From assembly GCA_025963635.1 (NCBI GenBank), contig JAOQAK010000052.1, forward strand, positions 1-64,000: a stretch of DNA of 64,000 bases, read 5' to 3'. This document shows positions 36,690-46,320 of the stretch, in pieces (the first letter of the stretch is position 1; each line of letters opens with the position of its first letter). Below the pieces are notes generated by a model that saw nothing but the letters and a program-made list of their open reading frames with translations, searched no databases and was not told where the DNA came from. The DNA comes from Ferruginibacter sp. (lineage in GTDB: Bacteria > Bacteroidota > Bacteroidia > Chitinophagales > Chitinophagaceae). Both the position numbers and the translations under genes were made by a program.

Positions 36690-39600
36690 ATGAAAAGATT
36701 TATTTTCCCGTTTGTATTGCTGATGATTTTCGGGCAGTTTGCTAATGCACAGGATTCCATTCAGTACAGGGTTATCTTAATTGGAGATGCAGGAGAACGG
36801 ACGGTAGAACAAAAAGCAGTAATGCTGGATGCATCGCAAAATGTAATTACCGGCAAAACCATCGCTTTATTCTTAGGAGATAATATTTACCCCAAAGGAA
36901 TGGAACTAGATGGGGAAGAAGCCGTAAAAGCTTCGAAGGATATTCTGCGGTCGCAATATGAGGGCCTACGTAAAGCCGGTGTGCCGGTATATTTTGTTCC
37001 CGGCAATCACGATTGGGATAAGAGTGGCCCTTCCGGGTACCAGAAAATGATCCGCGCCAACCAATTTTTCCGCGATCAAAATGATTCCCTTTTACAGTTG
37101 ATACCAAAAGATGCCTGTCCGGGACCATATGAACTGGTTGTTTCAGAAAATCTGGTGGTAGTTGCCATGGATTCTGAATGGTGGCTGTATCCGTTCAGCA
37201 AAAAAGCAGAAGGGAGCGACTGTGAATGCAAAACAAAGCGGGACATATTGGGTAAGCTCAATGACATTATACAACGTAATAAAAACAAGATCATCCTTTT
37301 TGCAACCCATCACCCTTTTAATTCCAACGGTTCACACGGCGGTTATTACAACCTGAAAGATCATGTATTCCCGTTAACTAATTTAAGTAAAGGCTTGTAC
37401 ATACCGCTTCCCGTGATTGGTTCTTTATACCCCTTGCTGCGGACTACCTTTCCTACACCCGAAGATTTGAACAATGTACTATACAAGGATATGAAAAAAA
37501 ATGTGGAGGCAGTATTGGTATTGCATCCAAATATTATTCATGTAGCGGGTCATGAACATGTGCTGCAGTTAATACAGGGAGCAGTTTTAGAACTGGGCAG
37601 TGGCGCCGGATCGAAGTACACACCGGCCGGAAATAGCAAAGGAACAATTATTTCCAAATCCGCCAGCGGCTATGTTATTGCAGATATTCTCTTAGACAAA
37701 AGTATAAGGCTGACTTATAGATTTTACGACCAGGACCGGATGCAAGTTTTGAAGACCCATACCATTCCGTTTAAAAGAATTCCGGATGAGGTTGAAAAGG
37801 CTGCGGTGGCGGTAAATGGAGATAGTATCAACATACGACTCAATCCCGCTTTCGACAAAGTGAGCAAATTGCACAGGAGTTTATTTGGAGAGAATTATAG
37901 AAAGGTATGGGCTATAGAAACAACCGTTCCGGTACTAAGAATATCTGCAGTTTCACTGGTGCCAAAGGAGTTAGGTGGGGGTATGCAAACTCACTCGTTG
38001 CGACTCACCGACGCAAATAAAAAGGAATGGGTGTTACGCAGTATAGAAAAATTTCCTGGTAATCTGTTACCTCAATCGCTTACGAATACACTGGCGGCCG
38101 ATATTTTGCGGGATAACTCTACGGCAGCTTTCCCCTATGCCCCTTTAACGGTACCCGTATTTGCTGATGCTGCAGGCGTGCCCCACAGCAATCCAACAGT
38201 GGTATATATTGCCCCCGATAAAAACCTGGGAATTTATAGTAAAGATTTTGCCAATACCATTTCCTTATTTGAAGAGCGTGAGCCACTCGGCAAATCTTTA
38301 TCCACTATCAAAATGCAGGATAAACTGAAAGATGATAATGATAATACAGTTGACCAGCAGGCATTTTTAAAAGCCAGGTTGCTGGATATTTTTTTAGGCG
38401 ACTGGGACCGCCACGCCGATCAATGGAGATGGATTGAGGAAGACCATGGGAAAGGCAAAATCTATAAGCCGATTCCCCGCGACCGGGACCAGGTTTTTTA
38501 TGTGAACCGGGGCTTATTGCCGGGAGTGGCTGCCTTGCCGTGGATTCAGCCAAAATTTCAAGGGTTTAGCGGCAGGATAAAAAATATCAATACATTTTCT
38601 TTCAATGCAAGATTCATTGATGGAATCTTTACCAATAATCTTTCTTACAATGACTGGGTTAGTAATACTGAAAAAATCGTACGAGAATTGAACGATTCAG
38701 TTATTGAAACCGCTTTAAAAAGATTGCCAAAAAATGTATATGAATCAACTCACCTGGAGTTGGCCGATCAGTTGAAAAAAAGGCGGCAGGATCTTCAATT
38801 GAAGATGCCTCAGTTTTATCGATTCCTTAATAAGATAATAGATATCCAGACTTCAGACAAGAACGAACTGGTAGTCATCCGGGATACGCTTAACGGAATG
38901 CTGGCGCTGAATATTTACAAAATTTCAAAGGACAACGAAACAGACAAGGTATTGTATAGCCGCGTACTTGATCCTTCCGTTACTAAAGAGATAAGATTAT
39001 TTCTGCAGGGCGGAAATGACAGCGTAATCATAACAAATAATGGTGCACCGGTTACAATAAGAATTGTAGGGGATGCAATATCTTCAAAGAAATATGATGT
39101 TAATGGTGGTAACAAGTACCTGCGAAAAGTGCATATATATGATGGTACAGCAAACGCAACCTTTTCTGGCGGCTATAATAAAATACACCAACACTTATCG
39201 GACGATAAAAGCAATACGGAATTGCAATTAACTAACCGGTATAATAAAACGATTCCTTTGGTGAATGCCGGATTTAATGTGGATGATGGGTTTATATTTG
39301 GTGGAGGTATAAGAATGATCAACCAGGGTTTTCGAAAACAACCTTATGCAAGCGTGCAACAGTTTACCCTGGCACGTTCGTTTTCAACCAATGCGTTCAG
39401 GTTTTTTTACAAAGGGGAGTGGCTCAATGGAGTCGGCAAGGCAGATTTTGTTCTCCAGGCAGCTGCACTTGCACCGGACAACACACAAAATTTCTTTGGC
39501 CGCGGAAACGAGTCACTGATTAATAAATCGGGCGATTACAAGCGGTTTTATCGTACCAGGTTCAGCTTGTATAATCTTTCCCCGGCATTTCGCTGGAGAA

Positions 39601-40301
39601 GCGGCAAAGGCAATAGTATTACCATTGGTCCCGCACTTCAATATTATCGCTATAGCCCAGACGGCAATACCGGGCGCTTTATTACCAATATATCGCTGAT
39701 CCATTCCTACGACAGCGCTACCATCGGCCGCGACAAATCACATGCAGGCGTAGTGATGAATATCATTCATGATACCCGTAACAATATATTATTGCCCACC
39801 TTTGGAAGTTATGTCAACCTGCGACTGCAGGGATATACGGGTTTAAACGACTACTCAAAATCCTTTGCCCAACTGGTAACCGAAATTGCCGTATTTAAAA
39901 GTATCGACCGGAAGTCTGCTGTGGTAATTGCTGACCGGCTTGGAGGCGGTGTTACAACGGGCAAGGCCGCTTTTTATCAATCATTGTTCCTGGGTGGTCA
40001 TGAAAATCTGTTGGGATACCACCAGTACCGTTTTGCAGGGGAGCACCTATTTTATAATAATTTGGAGGCCCGTATCAGGATTGCTAATGTAGCGTCCTAT
40101 CTTCTTCCCGGCCAGTTAGGCCTCGTAGGCTTTTATGATATAGGCAAAGTGTGGCAGAAGGGATATAATAGCGATACCTGGCACCAGGGGGTGGGCGGTG
40201 GTATATATTTTGCCCCGGCGCAAATGGCCATATTTCAATTAGTAGCGGGCCATTCAAAAGAAGGATGGTATCCTTATTTTACAATGGGTTTCCGTTTTTG
40301 A
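36690..40301 (+). CDS. Metallophosphatase - kinase-like module - Omp85 barrel fusion, outer membrane
   Basis: A 1203-residue exported protein with signal peptide (cleavage near ANAQ). Residues ~25-340 are a calcineurin-like metallophosphoesterase: GDAGE (32-36), GDN (63-65), GNHD (105-108), HH (207-208) and GHEH (287-290), all ligands intact. Residues ~365-640 repeat the module of the 32611 gene: GGGMQTHSLRL, GDWDRHADQWRW (570-581), IPRDRDQ (595-601). Residues ~850-1203 form a D15/Omp85-type barrel ending in GFRF. The canonical VRGF motif is here LLGY (GGHENLLGY, ~1107). The role is unknown; phosphate-ester metabolism at the cell surface is a guess. Confidence 0.85.
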   Translation: MKRFIFPFVLLMIFGQFANAQDSIQYRVILIGDAGERTVEQKAVMLDASQNVITGKTIALFLGDNIYPKGMELDGEEAVKASKDILRSQYEGLRKAGVPVYFVPGNHDWDKSGPSGYQKMIRANQFFRDQNDSLLQLIPKDACPGPYELVVSENLVVVAMDSEWWLYPFSKKAEGSDCECKTKRDILGKLNDIIQRNKNKIILFATHHPFNSNGSHGGYYNLKDHVFPLTNLSKGLYIPLPVIGSLYPLLRTTFPTPEDLNNVLYKDMKKNVEAVLVLHPNIIHVAGHEHVLQLIQGAVLELGSGAGSKYTPAGNSKGTIISKSASGYVIADILLDKSIRLTYRFYDQDRMQVLKTHTIPFKRIPDEVEKAAVAVNGDSINIRLNPAFDKVSKLHRSLFGENYRKVWAIETTVPVLRISAVSLVPKELGGGMQTHSLRLTDANKKEWVLRSIEKFPGNLLPQSLTNTLAADILRDNSTAAFPYAPLTVPVFADAAGVPHSNPTVVYIAPDKNLGIYSKDFANTISLFEEREPLGKSLSTIKMQDKLKDDNDNTVDQQAFLKARLLDIFLGDWDRHADQWRWIEEDHGKGKIYKPIPRDRDQVFYVNRGLLPGVAALPWIQPKFQGFSGRIKNINTFSFNARFIDGIFTNNLSYNDWVSNTEKIVRELNDSVIETALKRLPKNVYESTHLELADQLKKRRQDLQLKMPQFYRFLNKIIDIQTSDKNELVVIRDTLNGMLALNIYKISKDNETDKVLYSRVLDPSVTKEIRLFLQGGNDSVIITNNGAPVTIRIVGDAISSKKYDVNGGNKYLRKVHIYDGTANATFSGGYNKIHQHLSDDKSNTELQLTNRYNKTIPLVNAGFNVDDGFIFGGGIRMINQGFRKQPYASVQQFTLARSFSTNAFRFFYKGEWLNGVGKADFVLQAAALAPDNTQNFFGRGNESLINKSGDYKRFYRTRFSLYNLSPAFRWRSGKGNSITIGPALQYYRYSPDGNTGRFITNISLIHSYDSATIGRDKSHAGVVMNIIHDTRNNILLPTFGSYVNLRLQGYTGLNDYSKSFAQLVTEIAVFKSIDRKSAVVIADRLGGGVTTGKAAFYQSLFLGGHENLLGYHQYRFAGEHLFYNNLEARIRIANVASYLLPGQLGLVGFYDIGKVWQKGYNSDTWHQGVGGGIYFAPAQMAIFQLVAGHSKEGWYPYFTMGFRF

Positions 40302-40490
40302 TTATGCAGTCCGTAGGAAGTTTTTAGTAATAGGCTGCAAGAAAAATACAGAAGCCCTATGCGGGAAAACTGCAGGTACGATATGATGAGAGGGAATTTG
40401 TTTTATAATAGTGCGAAATCTTCGCAAACGATTTCCAGGCAGCGGCCCCGAATAAAAAGTGCTGGAAAATTTCGATATGATCCGTTAAGA

Positions 40491-40652
40491 AATCAAGGCT
40501 GTTTGAGCCGGGCTTACCCTTAAAATTATTGAGCTACTGGCTCCGCTTACCAGCGGATTGATTTTAGGATCATATTGAAATTTTCAGCCCTTTTATTCGC
40601 AGCCTTGATTTTTTTTTGTTTTTTTTTATCAAGAAAAAAAGAAACAAAGTTT
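40491..40652. repeat. Inverted-repeat element in the 40.3-40.86 kb spacer
   Basis: AATCAAGGCTG (40491-40501) is repeated exactly in reverse complement at 40600-40610. The right copy runs into a poly-T/poly-A palindrome (CTTGATTTT...ATCAAG, then GAAACAAAG). The pattern resembles short non-autonomous elements with common ends. An open frame at 40575-40883 arises from this element and is not believed. The remainder of the 554-bp spacer holds a copy of repeat family 1 and the truB promoter. Confidence 0.5.
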
Positions 40653-40708
40653 AACCTATACTTCGCAGGGGATAAATTTGACTTTAATTTGCTCTATAAA
40701 GATAAAAA

Positions 40709-40750
40709 GTACAAGAGTGCGACGCCACTGAAGCTAAATAGTAGTACTTC
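40709..40750 (+). repeat. Dispersed repeat family 1, copy upstream of truB
   Basis: It begins with the 18-nt core GTACAAGAGTGCGACGCC, identical to 27084-27101, followed by TGAAGCTAAATAGTAGTACTT. It lies about 110 bp upstream of the truB promoter box. Confidence 0.8.
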
Positions 40751-40835
40751 TGCCTGGCTCATAAAAAATCCAACTCGCGGTCTTATTCCTTGGCAGGATA
40801 TTTCAGCCATACCCGTTCATCTTCCGTTCCTTCTG

Positions 40836-40843
40836 TACATTTG
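40836..40843 (+). promoter_or_regulatory. Bacteroidota -7 promoter box for truB
   Basis: TACATTTG matches TAnnTTTG and lies 12 bp before the GTG at 40856. Transcription would start near 40850. This excludes the upstream TTG at 40790 as the truB start and implies an almost leaderless message. No good -33 TTG is seen. Confidence 0.5.
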
Positions 40844-40855
40844 CATAAAATTAGC

Positions 40856-41638
40856 GTGGCTAGAAAACAAACATACCGGTTGAGATATACCAATCAATTG
40901 ATTGAGGCAGGTGAGGAGCCCGTAAAAGCAGAACGCAAGGAAAGAATTCCAATCGATGCCGATGTACAGTTGCCATATCTAGATGGTAAAGTGTTGCTGA
41001 TCGACAAGCCTTTGCACTGGACCTCCTTTGATGTGGTGCGCAAAATGCGCAGCATACTGCAAATAAAAAAGATTGGCCACGCCGGAACACTGGACCCTTT
41101 AGCAACCGGACTGCTGATTGTTTGCACCGGCAAATTCACAAAAAAAATCAACGAATACATGGCCCGTGAAAAAGAGTATACCGGGCACATTACATTGGGT
41201 GCAACAACGCCTACCTACGACCTGGAAAGCCTCCCTGTAGAAGTAAAGGATTATAGCTTTCTTACCGATGAAATGATACATGCTGCCACTAGACAATTCA
41301 CAGGGACGATTGATCAGTTTCCGCCCATTTATTCTGCCATAAAAAAAGAAGGCGTTGCCTTATATGAACTGGCGAGAAGGGGAGTGGATGTTCAGTTGGA
41401 AGCGAGAAAAGTGACCATACAGCATTTTGAAATTACAGCGATTAACCTCCCGGTGGTGTCGTTCAAAGTGGTCTGTTCTACCGGAACTTATATACGCAGC
41501 CTGGCAAATGATTTTGGTGTAGCATTGGGTTGCGGGGGATACCTAAGCAGCTTACGAAGAACCCGCATTGGCGAATTTGAAGCATCCAACGCGATGAGTA
41601 TGGAGCAATTTGAGGCGAGCGTTAAAAAGGATAGCTAA
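40856..41638 (+). CDS. truB: tRNA pseudouridine(55) synthase TruB
   Basis: A 260-residue pseudouridine synthase that modifies U55 in the tRNA T-loop. GKVLLIDKPLHWTSFDVV and KKIGHAGTLDPLATGLLIV carry the catalytic Asp. EYTGHITLGATTPTYD, QFPPIYSAIKKEGVALYELAR and CSTGTYIRSLANDFG are further family motifs. No ATG precedes the conserved region; GTG at 40856, just after a TACATTTG promoter box, is the best start. The 3' end overlaps the convergent tamL stop by 17 bp. Confidence 0.93.
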   Translation: MARKQTYRLRYTNQLIEAGEEPVKAERKERIPIDADVQLPYLDGKVLLIDKPLHWTSFDVVRKMRSILQIKKIGHAGTLDPLATGLLIVCTGKFTKKINEYMAREKEYTGHITLGATTPTYDLESLPVEVKDYSFLTDEMIHAATRQFTGTIDQFPPIYSAIKKEGVALYELARRGVDVQLEARKVTIQHFEITAINLPVVSFKVVCSTGTYIRSLANDFGVALGCGGYLSSLRRTRIGEFEASNAMSMEQFEASVKKDS

Positions 41639-44036
41639 GGCCAAAAGAGAAATTAAAATTTTCATACCGCCATATCCTGTTTTTATTTGCAGGAACACCG
41701 GGCGCAATCTCTATTTCATCACCTTTTTTGAGCAAATTGTTGAAAGTAATGTTCGGAATTTGCCAGCCATTATTTTTAGCTATATCAGGCCGCTTAACGC
41801 GGAATCCAAGATCGAAGCGAATGAGGAAATAGTTAAAATCGAAGCGGAAACCTGTGCCCGCCGTAACACCCAACTGCTGGTAAAGCCTGCTAAAGTTAAA
41901 TTGTAAACTGTCGGTGGTTCCGTTGGTGCTGGTGTTTTTAAAATTCCATACATTTCCTGCATCGATGAACAGCGCCCCTTTGAGTACGAGTGAATTGGGG
42001 ATGATCTGCGCAATATCATAGCGATACTCGCCGTTGAGCTCAATCCTTACATCACCGGTACGGTCATTTAAAGACAACGAGTTGTACGGCGCCAGCGGTT
42101 TGGCTCCGGGACCGATGCCCCTTATCGGCCATGCCCGCATACTATTTGGCCCTCCTGCAAAATATTGTTTAAAAAACGGGAGCGACGAATCACCCTTGCC
42201 TATGGGGATGCCTACTCCTGCAAAAGCCCGGAATATCCTGGATGATTTAGGTCTTTCCACTACAAAAGTGTATTCAGCATCAGTTTTGATAAATTTACGA
42301 AGGTCTTTTTTAAACAATCCCAACGGGGCAAGCAGCAACCCTGACTCTTCAATATTCCACCTGAAAGTTCGTTGTTGATTTAAATGCTTTGGATTAATAT
42401 AAGTAGATGAATAACTGTAATTGAGCAGCCCGATCACCAACGCCGTATTGAATGAATAGCGGAGGTAGGGATTTAACTCAAGTGTTTTTTTAAAACTATC
42501 CGATTGATTGTACAGGTAAGAATATTCGACATTCAGGAACTTGAAAATGTTTTTCCGGTTGGGATGACTATTGCTGGTAAATTCATTTCCAAAAGCCATG
42601 CTTGCAGACAATTGATTGAAAAGATTGATCCGGTTAGAATACGCAGGCACCACGCTGATAAAGGTTTGTTGTGACAGCAGCCTCCTGTTCGGATAAAATA
42701 AACGGATCGGTCCCAGCAACCTCGGGAAGGAAATAGTATTCGTATAACTCAGTTCATTCGAATTAAGTTTTCGATCGGAGCCCACCTGCGAGTTCAGGTT
42801 CAATTCAACACCCGCCCGCAGGGCATGGGTCATTTTAGTGCCGCTTTTGCCCACATTTCTGTTTTGCAACGAAACATTGGTGGATAATCCAAAAAGGTTG
42901 CCTGCATTGGCGATACTGGCTGTATTGGTATTGCTGTTGGCAGAATAACTGGCCTCTATATTTGCTTCAAATCCAAACTTCCTGGCAGGTAATAATTGAA
43001 TGATCATGTTTATCTTTCCCGCGCTATCCTTCACTTCTTCAACCTGTATGTTTGTATTTTGCCAAACACCGGATTTGGAAAAATTACTGATCGTTCTTGC
43101 ATAATTTTCCTGGCTATATGCTTCACCCCTGCGCATACTCGTGTTGCGTATCAATAAACTATTGTTGAATAATTTTTTGTGATAGCGGATAACAAATCCT
43201 CCGCGAACATCCTGCGTGTAGGGAGCACTGTTGGTAATGTCGGCCGCGGTAAAATCAGGATAGATGATAATTGAATTGATATAATATTTTTTCAACCGCA
43301 ATGTGTCGGCAACAGGATTAATCACCATCGCCAGTTTGATGGTTGGATTGTCTCTTTGCTGGTTGGCTTCTGCGAGTAATTGTAAATTTTCAAAGGGATC
43401 ATCCGATATATTGGTTAGGGCGGCAATCGTGGTATCGCCCCTTACTTTCAGATCGTCTGATGTAAATTTATAATAACCATTGTTCCTGTATAATTCCACC
43501 AGCCTGCTGATCTCACTTAAAATATCTGCCTTTGTAACCGGGTTGCCCTGCACCAGGTAAGATTTAGATTTGGTTTCGAGCGCCAGCTGTTGCAACTCGG
43601 TTTTTTTTAAGCGGTAACTCATAGTATCAATGAGGGTGGGGTTTCCCGATTCAACTGTGTATTTTACGGCTACCCTTTGTTGATCGTTTATTATAGTCGT
43701 ATCCGCTTCAAAGCTTACCTGTGCATTGTAATAGCCTAAATGCAACATAGAACCTTTCATGTTTCTTGCAGACAGCGCTGCGTTGCCGCTATCGTATGCG
43801 GGGGGGCGGTTAATAAAATGAAACAGGAAAAGGAAATCCTTAGTATTTACTTTTGCGCTATCATCCAGCTGGCCATACAATTTCTGTGTTAACGAAGCTC
43901 TTTGATCGTTATTAAAATGTCCGCCGTTTACGTCAATGGTATTTTTAAATACAAAGGGTTTATTCTTTTGATATTTTCGTGGAATAGTACAGGATGCCAG
44001 TAGGAGTAGTAAGGAGAAGAAAAGGAAAGTTTTCAA
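41622..44036 (-). CDS. tamL: TamL: lipoprotein TamA/Omp85-type translocation and assembly protein
   Basis: About 804 residues. A TTG at 44036 begins LKTFLFFSLLLLLASC, a clean lipobox with Cys16. Upstream sequence in frame has no ATG and would overlap the divergent methyltransferase. POTRA-like repeats span roughly residues 35-400 (GYYNAQVSFE, NNGYYKFTSDD). The barrel carries the motif FAGGPNSMRAW and ends FSFGLSYPF with a C-terminal Phe. A lipidated TamA is characteristic of Bacteroidota TamL, the partner of TamB in exporting or assembling outer-membrane components. No tamB is adjacent here. Confidence 0.85.
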   Translation of the reverse strand: MKTFLFFSLLLLLASCTIPRKYQKNKPFVFKNTIDVNGGHFNNDQRASLTQKLYGQLDDSAKVNTKDFLFLFHFINRPPAYDSGNAALSARNMKGSMLHLGYYNAQVSFEADTTIINDQQRVAVKYTVESGNPTLIDTMSYRLKKTELQQLALETKSKSYLVQGNPVTKADILSEISRLVELYRNNGYYKFTSDDLKVRGDTTIAALTNISDDPFENLQLLAEANQQRDNPTIKLAMVINPVADTLRLKKYYINSIIIYPDFTAADITNSAPYTQDVRGGFVIRYHKKLFNNSLLIRNTSMRRGEAYSQENYARTISNFSKSGVWQNTNIQVEEVKDSAGKINMIIQLLPARKFGFEANIEASYSANSNTNTASIANAGNLFGLSTNVSLQNRNVGKSGTKMTHALRAGVELNLNSQVGSDRKLNSNELSYTNTISFPRLLGPIRLFYPNRRLLSQQTFISVVPAYSNRINLFNQLSASMAFGNEFTSNSHPNRKNIFKFLNVEYSYLYNQSDSFKKTLELNPYLRYSFNTALVIGLLNYSYSSTYINPKHLNQQRTFRWNIEESGLLLAPLGLFKKDLRKFIKTDAEYTFVVERPKSSRIFRAFAGVGIPIGKGDSSLPFFKQYFAGGPNSMRAWPIRGIGPGAKPLAPYNSLSLNDRTGDVRIELNGEYRYDIAQIIPNSLVLKGALFIDAGNVWNFKNTSTNGTTDSLQFNFSRLYQQLGVTAGTGFRFDFNYFLIRFDLGFRVKRPDIAKNNGWQIPNITFNNLLKKGDEIEIAPGVPANKNRIWRYENFNFSFGLSYPF

Positions 44037-44094
44037 ACAATTCAACAATTTTGTTTTATCAGGCACACTAAACGTATAAATTATTAAGAAATCA

Positions 44095-44832
44095 ATGTTA
44101 AGCAAAACATATACCAAATATATCCAAAGTTTGCACCACAAAAAATTCAGGGATACAGAAAATGCATTTATTGCCGAAGGTAGTAAAGTAGTGATGGACT
44201 TATTGAATTCATCCAAAATGGAGTGTATTCATCTCCTGGCGAAAGCCCCGTGGCTGAACGAACATGAGCATGGTATTAGAAAGCATTTTGCCGGACCGAT
44301 AGAGGTTGTTGAAGATTTTGAGCTTGAAAAAATTTCAGCCTTAACTACTCCCAACCAGGTGTTGGCAGTTTTTAAAAAAGCAAAACCCGCTCCCATTGAT
44401 CCAAAGAAAAAGATAACACTGGCGCTCGATACCATCCGGGATCCGGGTAACCTGGGCACCATCATCCGCATTGCGGACTGGTTTGGTGTGCAGGCAATCA
44501 TTTGCTCGGAAAGCTGTGCAGACCGATACAACCCTAAAGTAGTGCAAAGCACCATGGGAAGTTTGGGAAGGGTAGAACTGCTGTATACAGACCTGGCAGC
44601 CTGGCTGGAAAAAAATCGCGACATTCCTGTATACGCCGCAGCGCTCGATGGAAAAAACATGAATAGCCTGAAAGGACTGTCAGAAGGAATATTGCTTATA
44701 GGAAACGAATCAAAAGGTATCAGCGACGAACTGATGCAAATGGCTCATGAGAAAATCACTATCCCAAGGGTTGGTCAGGCAGAGTCGTTGAATGCAGCTG
44801 TGGCAACGGGGATATTGCTGTCGCATATTTAA
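44095..44832 (+). CDS. TrmH/SpoU family RNA 2'-O-methyltransferase
   Basis: A 245-residue SPOUT methyltransferase. The N-terminal ~90 residues form the RNA substrate-binding domain (LHHKKFRDTENAFIAEGSKVV). The three SpoU motifs follow: IRDPGNLGTIIRIADWFG, ILLIGNESKGISDEL and PRVGQAESLNAAVATGILL. It methylates a ribose 2'-OH in rRNA or tRNA using SAM; the site is unknown. It is divergent from tamL with a 58-bp spacer. Confidence 0.94.
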   Translation: MLSKTYTKYIQSLHHKKFRDTENAFIAEGSKVVMDLLNSSKMECIHLLAKAPWLNEHEHGIRKHFAGPIEVVEDFELEKISALTTPNQVLAVFKKAKPAPIDPKKKITLALDTIRDPGNLGTIIRIADWFGVQAIICSESCADRYNPKVVQSTMGSLGRVELLYTDLAAWLEKNRDIPVYAAALDGKNMNSLKGLSEGILLIGNESKGISDELMQMAHEKITIPRVGQAESLNAAVATGILLSHI

Positions 44833-44985
44833 CTTCGAAACGGCAAAAGGTATAAGGTATAAGGTAAAAGGTAAAAGGCAATCTCCTAAAATGATATTTC
44901 CGCTCCGAATTGCGGCGGGTCCTTCACAAACAGTTGTTTAATTGTAAGCTTTAGCTGTGAAGAGACCCGCCTGGGAAGAAACCAT

Positions 44986-45045
44986 CCATCTTCAACCCTC
45001 AACCACCTTCAACCCCCAATCTTCGACCTTCAACCTTCAACGTCT
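44986..45045. repeat. Imperfect CAACCTT-type low-complexity repeat
   Basis: Runs of CTTCAACC/CAACCTT units with irregular spacing lie next to the stop of the FtsX-like permease. An AAGGTATAAGGTATAAGGTAAAAGG tract lies at 44847-44878. The 211-bp spacer between the convergent methyltransferase and permease genes contains nothing else recognisable. Confidence 0.65.
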
Positions 45046-46273
45046 ACCGAAACTGTATCGCTTTCACCGGCTGTATCTTTTTCACCAGCATCGTAGGGAT
45101 GATCAGCATGGCAAAGCAAATTGCAAGGGTAATTGCATCAACCAACGCTACCTGCCACCATACTACCTCTGCGTGCGCCGCCCGCATATAATAAGCTTCT
45201 TCATCCAGTTTTATAAATCCTGTTTTTTCCTGTAGCCAGCAAATGGCCAAACCAAACAGGGTACCCAGTATAATGCCGGTAACAGCAATCAGTGCTGTAT
45301 TGTATAAAAATATTTTTTGAATATCCCAGTCGCTGGCGCCGATCGCTTTTAATATTCCGGTCATCCTGGTCCTTTCCAGTACAATGATCAAAAGGCAGGT
45401 AACCAGGTTTACAATTGCAACAATCATCATGATGCCAATGAGTATTAGTTTAATATCATTTTGCAGTCCAAGCCAGTCGAAAATGTTTGGGTAAATTTGT
45501 TTGATGGTCTTGCTGTTCCATCCCTGCGGCGTTTCACTTTTTATGAGGTACGCCACCGAATCCATTTGGGTATAATCTTTTAAATAAATCTCGTAACCGC
45601 CTATCTGGTCGGACCGCCAATCGTTCATCCTCCTGATCAGGTTGATATCACATAGCCCAAACTGTTTGTCGTATTCCTCGATGGAAGTTTTAAAGATGCC
45701 GGCTATCTTTAGTTTCCTTGGCCGCTTGGTGCCGTCTTGTTGGATAAAAAAGGAGAGAAGTGTATCATTCACCTTTACATTCAACTGGTTGGCGATATAG
45801 GATGAAATATTTATTTCCTTGCTGTAACCGCTATCTGCAAACGAAACCCAATGACCTTCCATCAAAAAAGGATCGAGTCTTGTATAATCAAAACTTGAAT
45901 CAATGCCTTTTACAAGAATGCTTTCGATATCTGTCGCATAAGTAAGTATCACCGATTTGGTGGCATAGCGCTCTACAGTTTTTACCTGCGGCATTTGCCG
46001 GATAATGTTTTCTACCGTATCGTTCTTTGTGATAGGATATTCCTCGGCAATGCTTACCCTGCTTTCAATGTCTTGCTGCACACGGATATGACCCCAAAAA
46101 CTAAACACCTTGTTACTGATCACTTGCTGAAACCCGTTTACAAAACTCAGTGCAACAATCATTACAGCCACACTGATGGCTGTGGCGCCAATTGCCAGCC
46201 GGATAATAAAACGCGAAAAAGTATTTTGCCGGTTAAAAGCGATCCTGTTGGCAATAAAGGCTGATATATTCAA
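45044..46273 (-). CDS. FtsX-like ABC permease (LolC/LolE-type lipoprotein release)
   Basis: A 409-residue inner-membrane permease. [26 protein letters not shown] plus TM1 (residues ~20-45) is the MacB/LolC N-terminus. A periplasmic domain covers ~50-265. TMs lie near 270-300, 315-345 and 365-395 (FtsX domain, [15 protein letters not shown] coupling helix). The ATPase (LolD) is not adjacent. It begins with TTG, with no in-frame ATG nearby. TACTTTTG at 46303-46296 is a likely -7 box. Role: probable extraction of lipoproteins for the outer membrane. Confidence 0.88.
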   Translation of the reverse strand: MNISAFIANRIAFNRQNTFSRFIIRLAIGATAISVAVMIVALSFVNGFQQVISNKVFSFWGHIRVQQDIESRVSIAEEYPITKNDTVENIIRQMPQVKTVERYATKSVILTYATDIESILVKGIDSSFDYTRLDPFLMEGHWVSFADSGYSKEINISSYIANQLNVKVNDTLLSFFIQQDGTKRPRKLKIAGIFKTSIEEYDKQFGLCDINLIRRMNDWRSDQIGGYEIYLKDYTQMDSVAYLIKSETPQGWNSKTIKQIYPNIFDWLGLQNDIKLILIGIMMIVAIVNLVTCLLIIVLERTRMTGILKAIGASDWDIQKIFLYNTALIAVTGIILGTLFGLAICWLQEKTGFIKLDEEAYYMRAAHAEVVWWQVALVDAITLAICFAMLIIPTMLVKKIQPVKAIQFR

Positions 46274-46320
46274 TCGGCATAATTTTAGTATCTTTCAAAA
46301 GTAAATATTTTAACAACTAC

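Noticed and set aside
40575..40883. 102-residue open frame upstream of truB
   Set aside because: It is built from repeat DNA (poly-T palindrome and family-1 core) and overlaps the truB start; composition is not protein-like.
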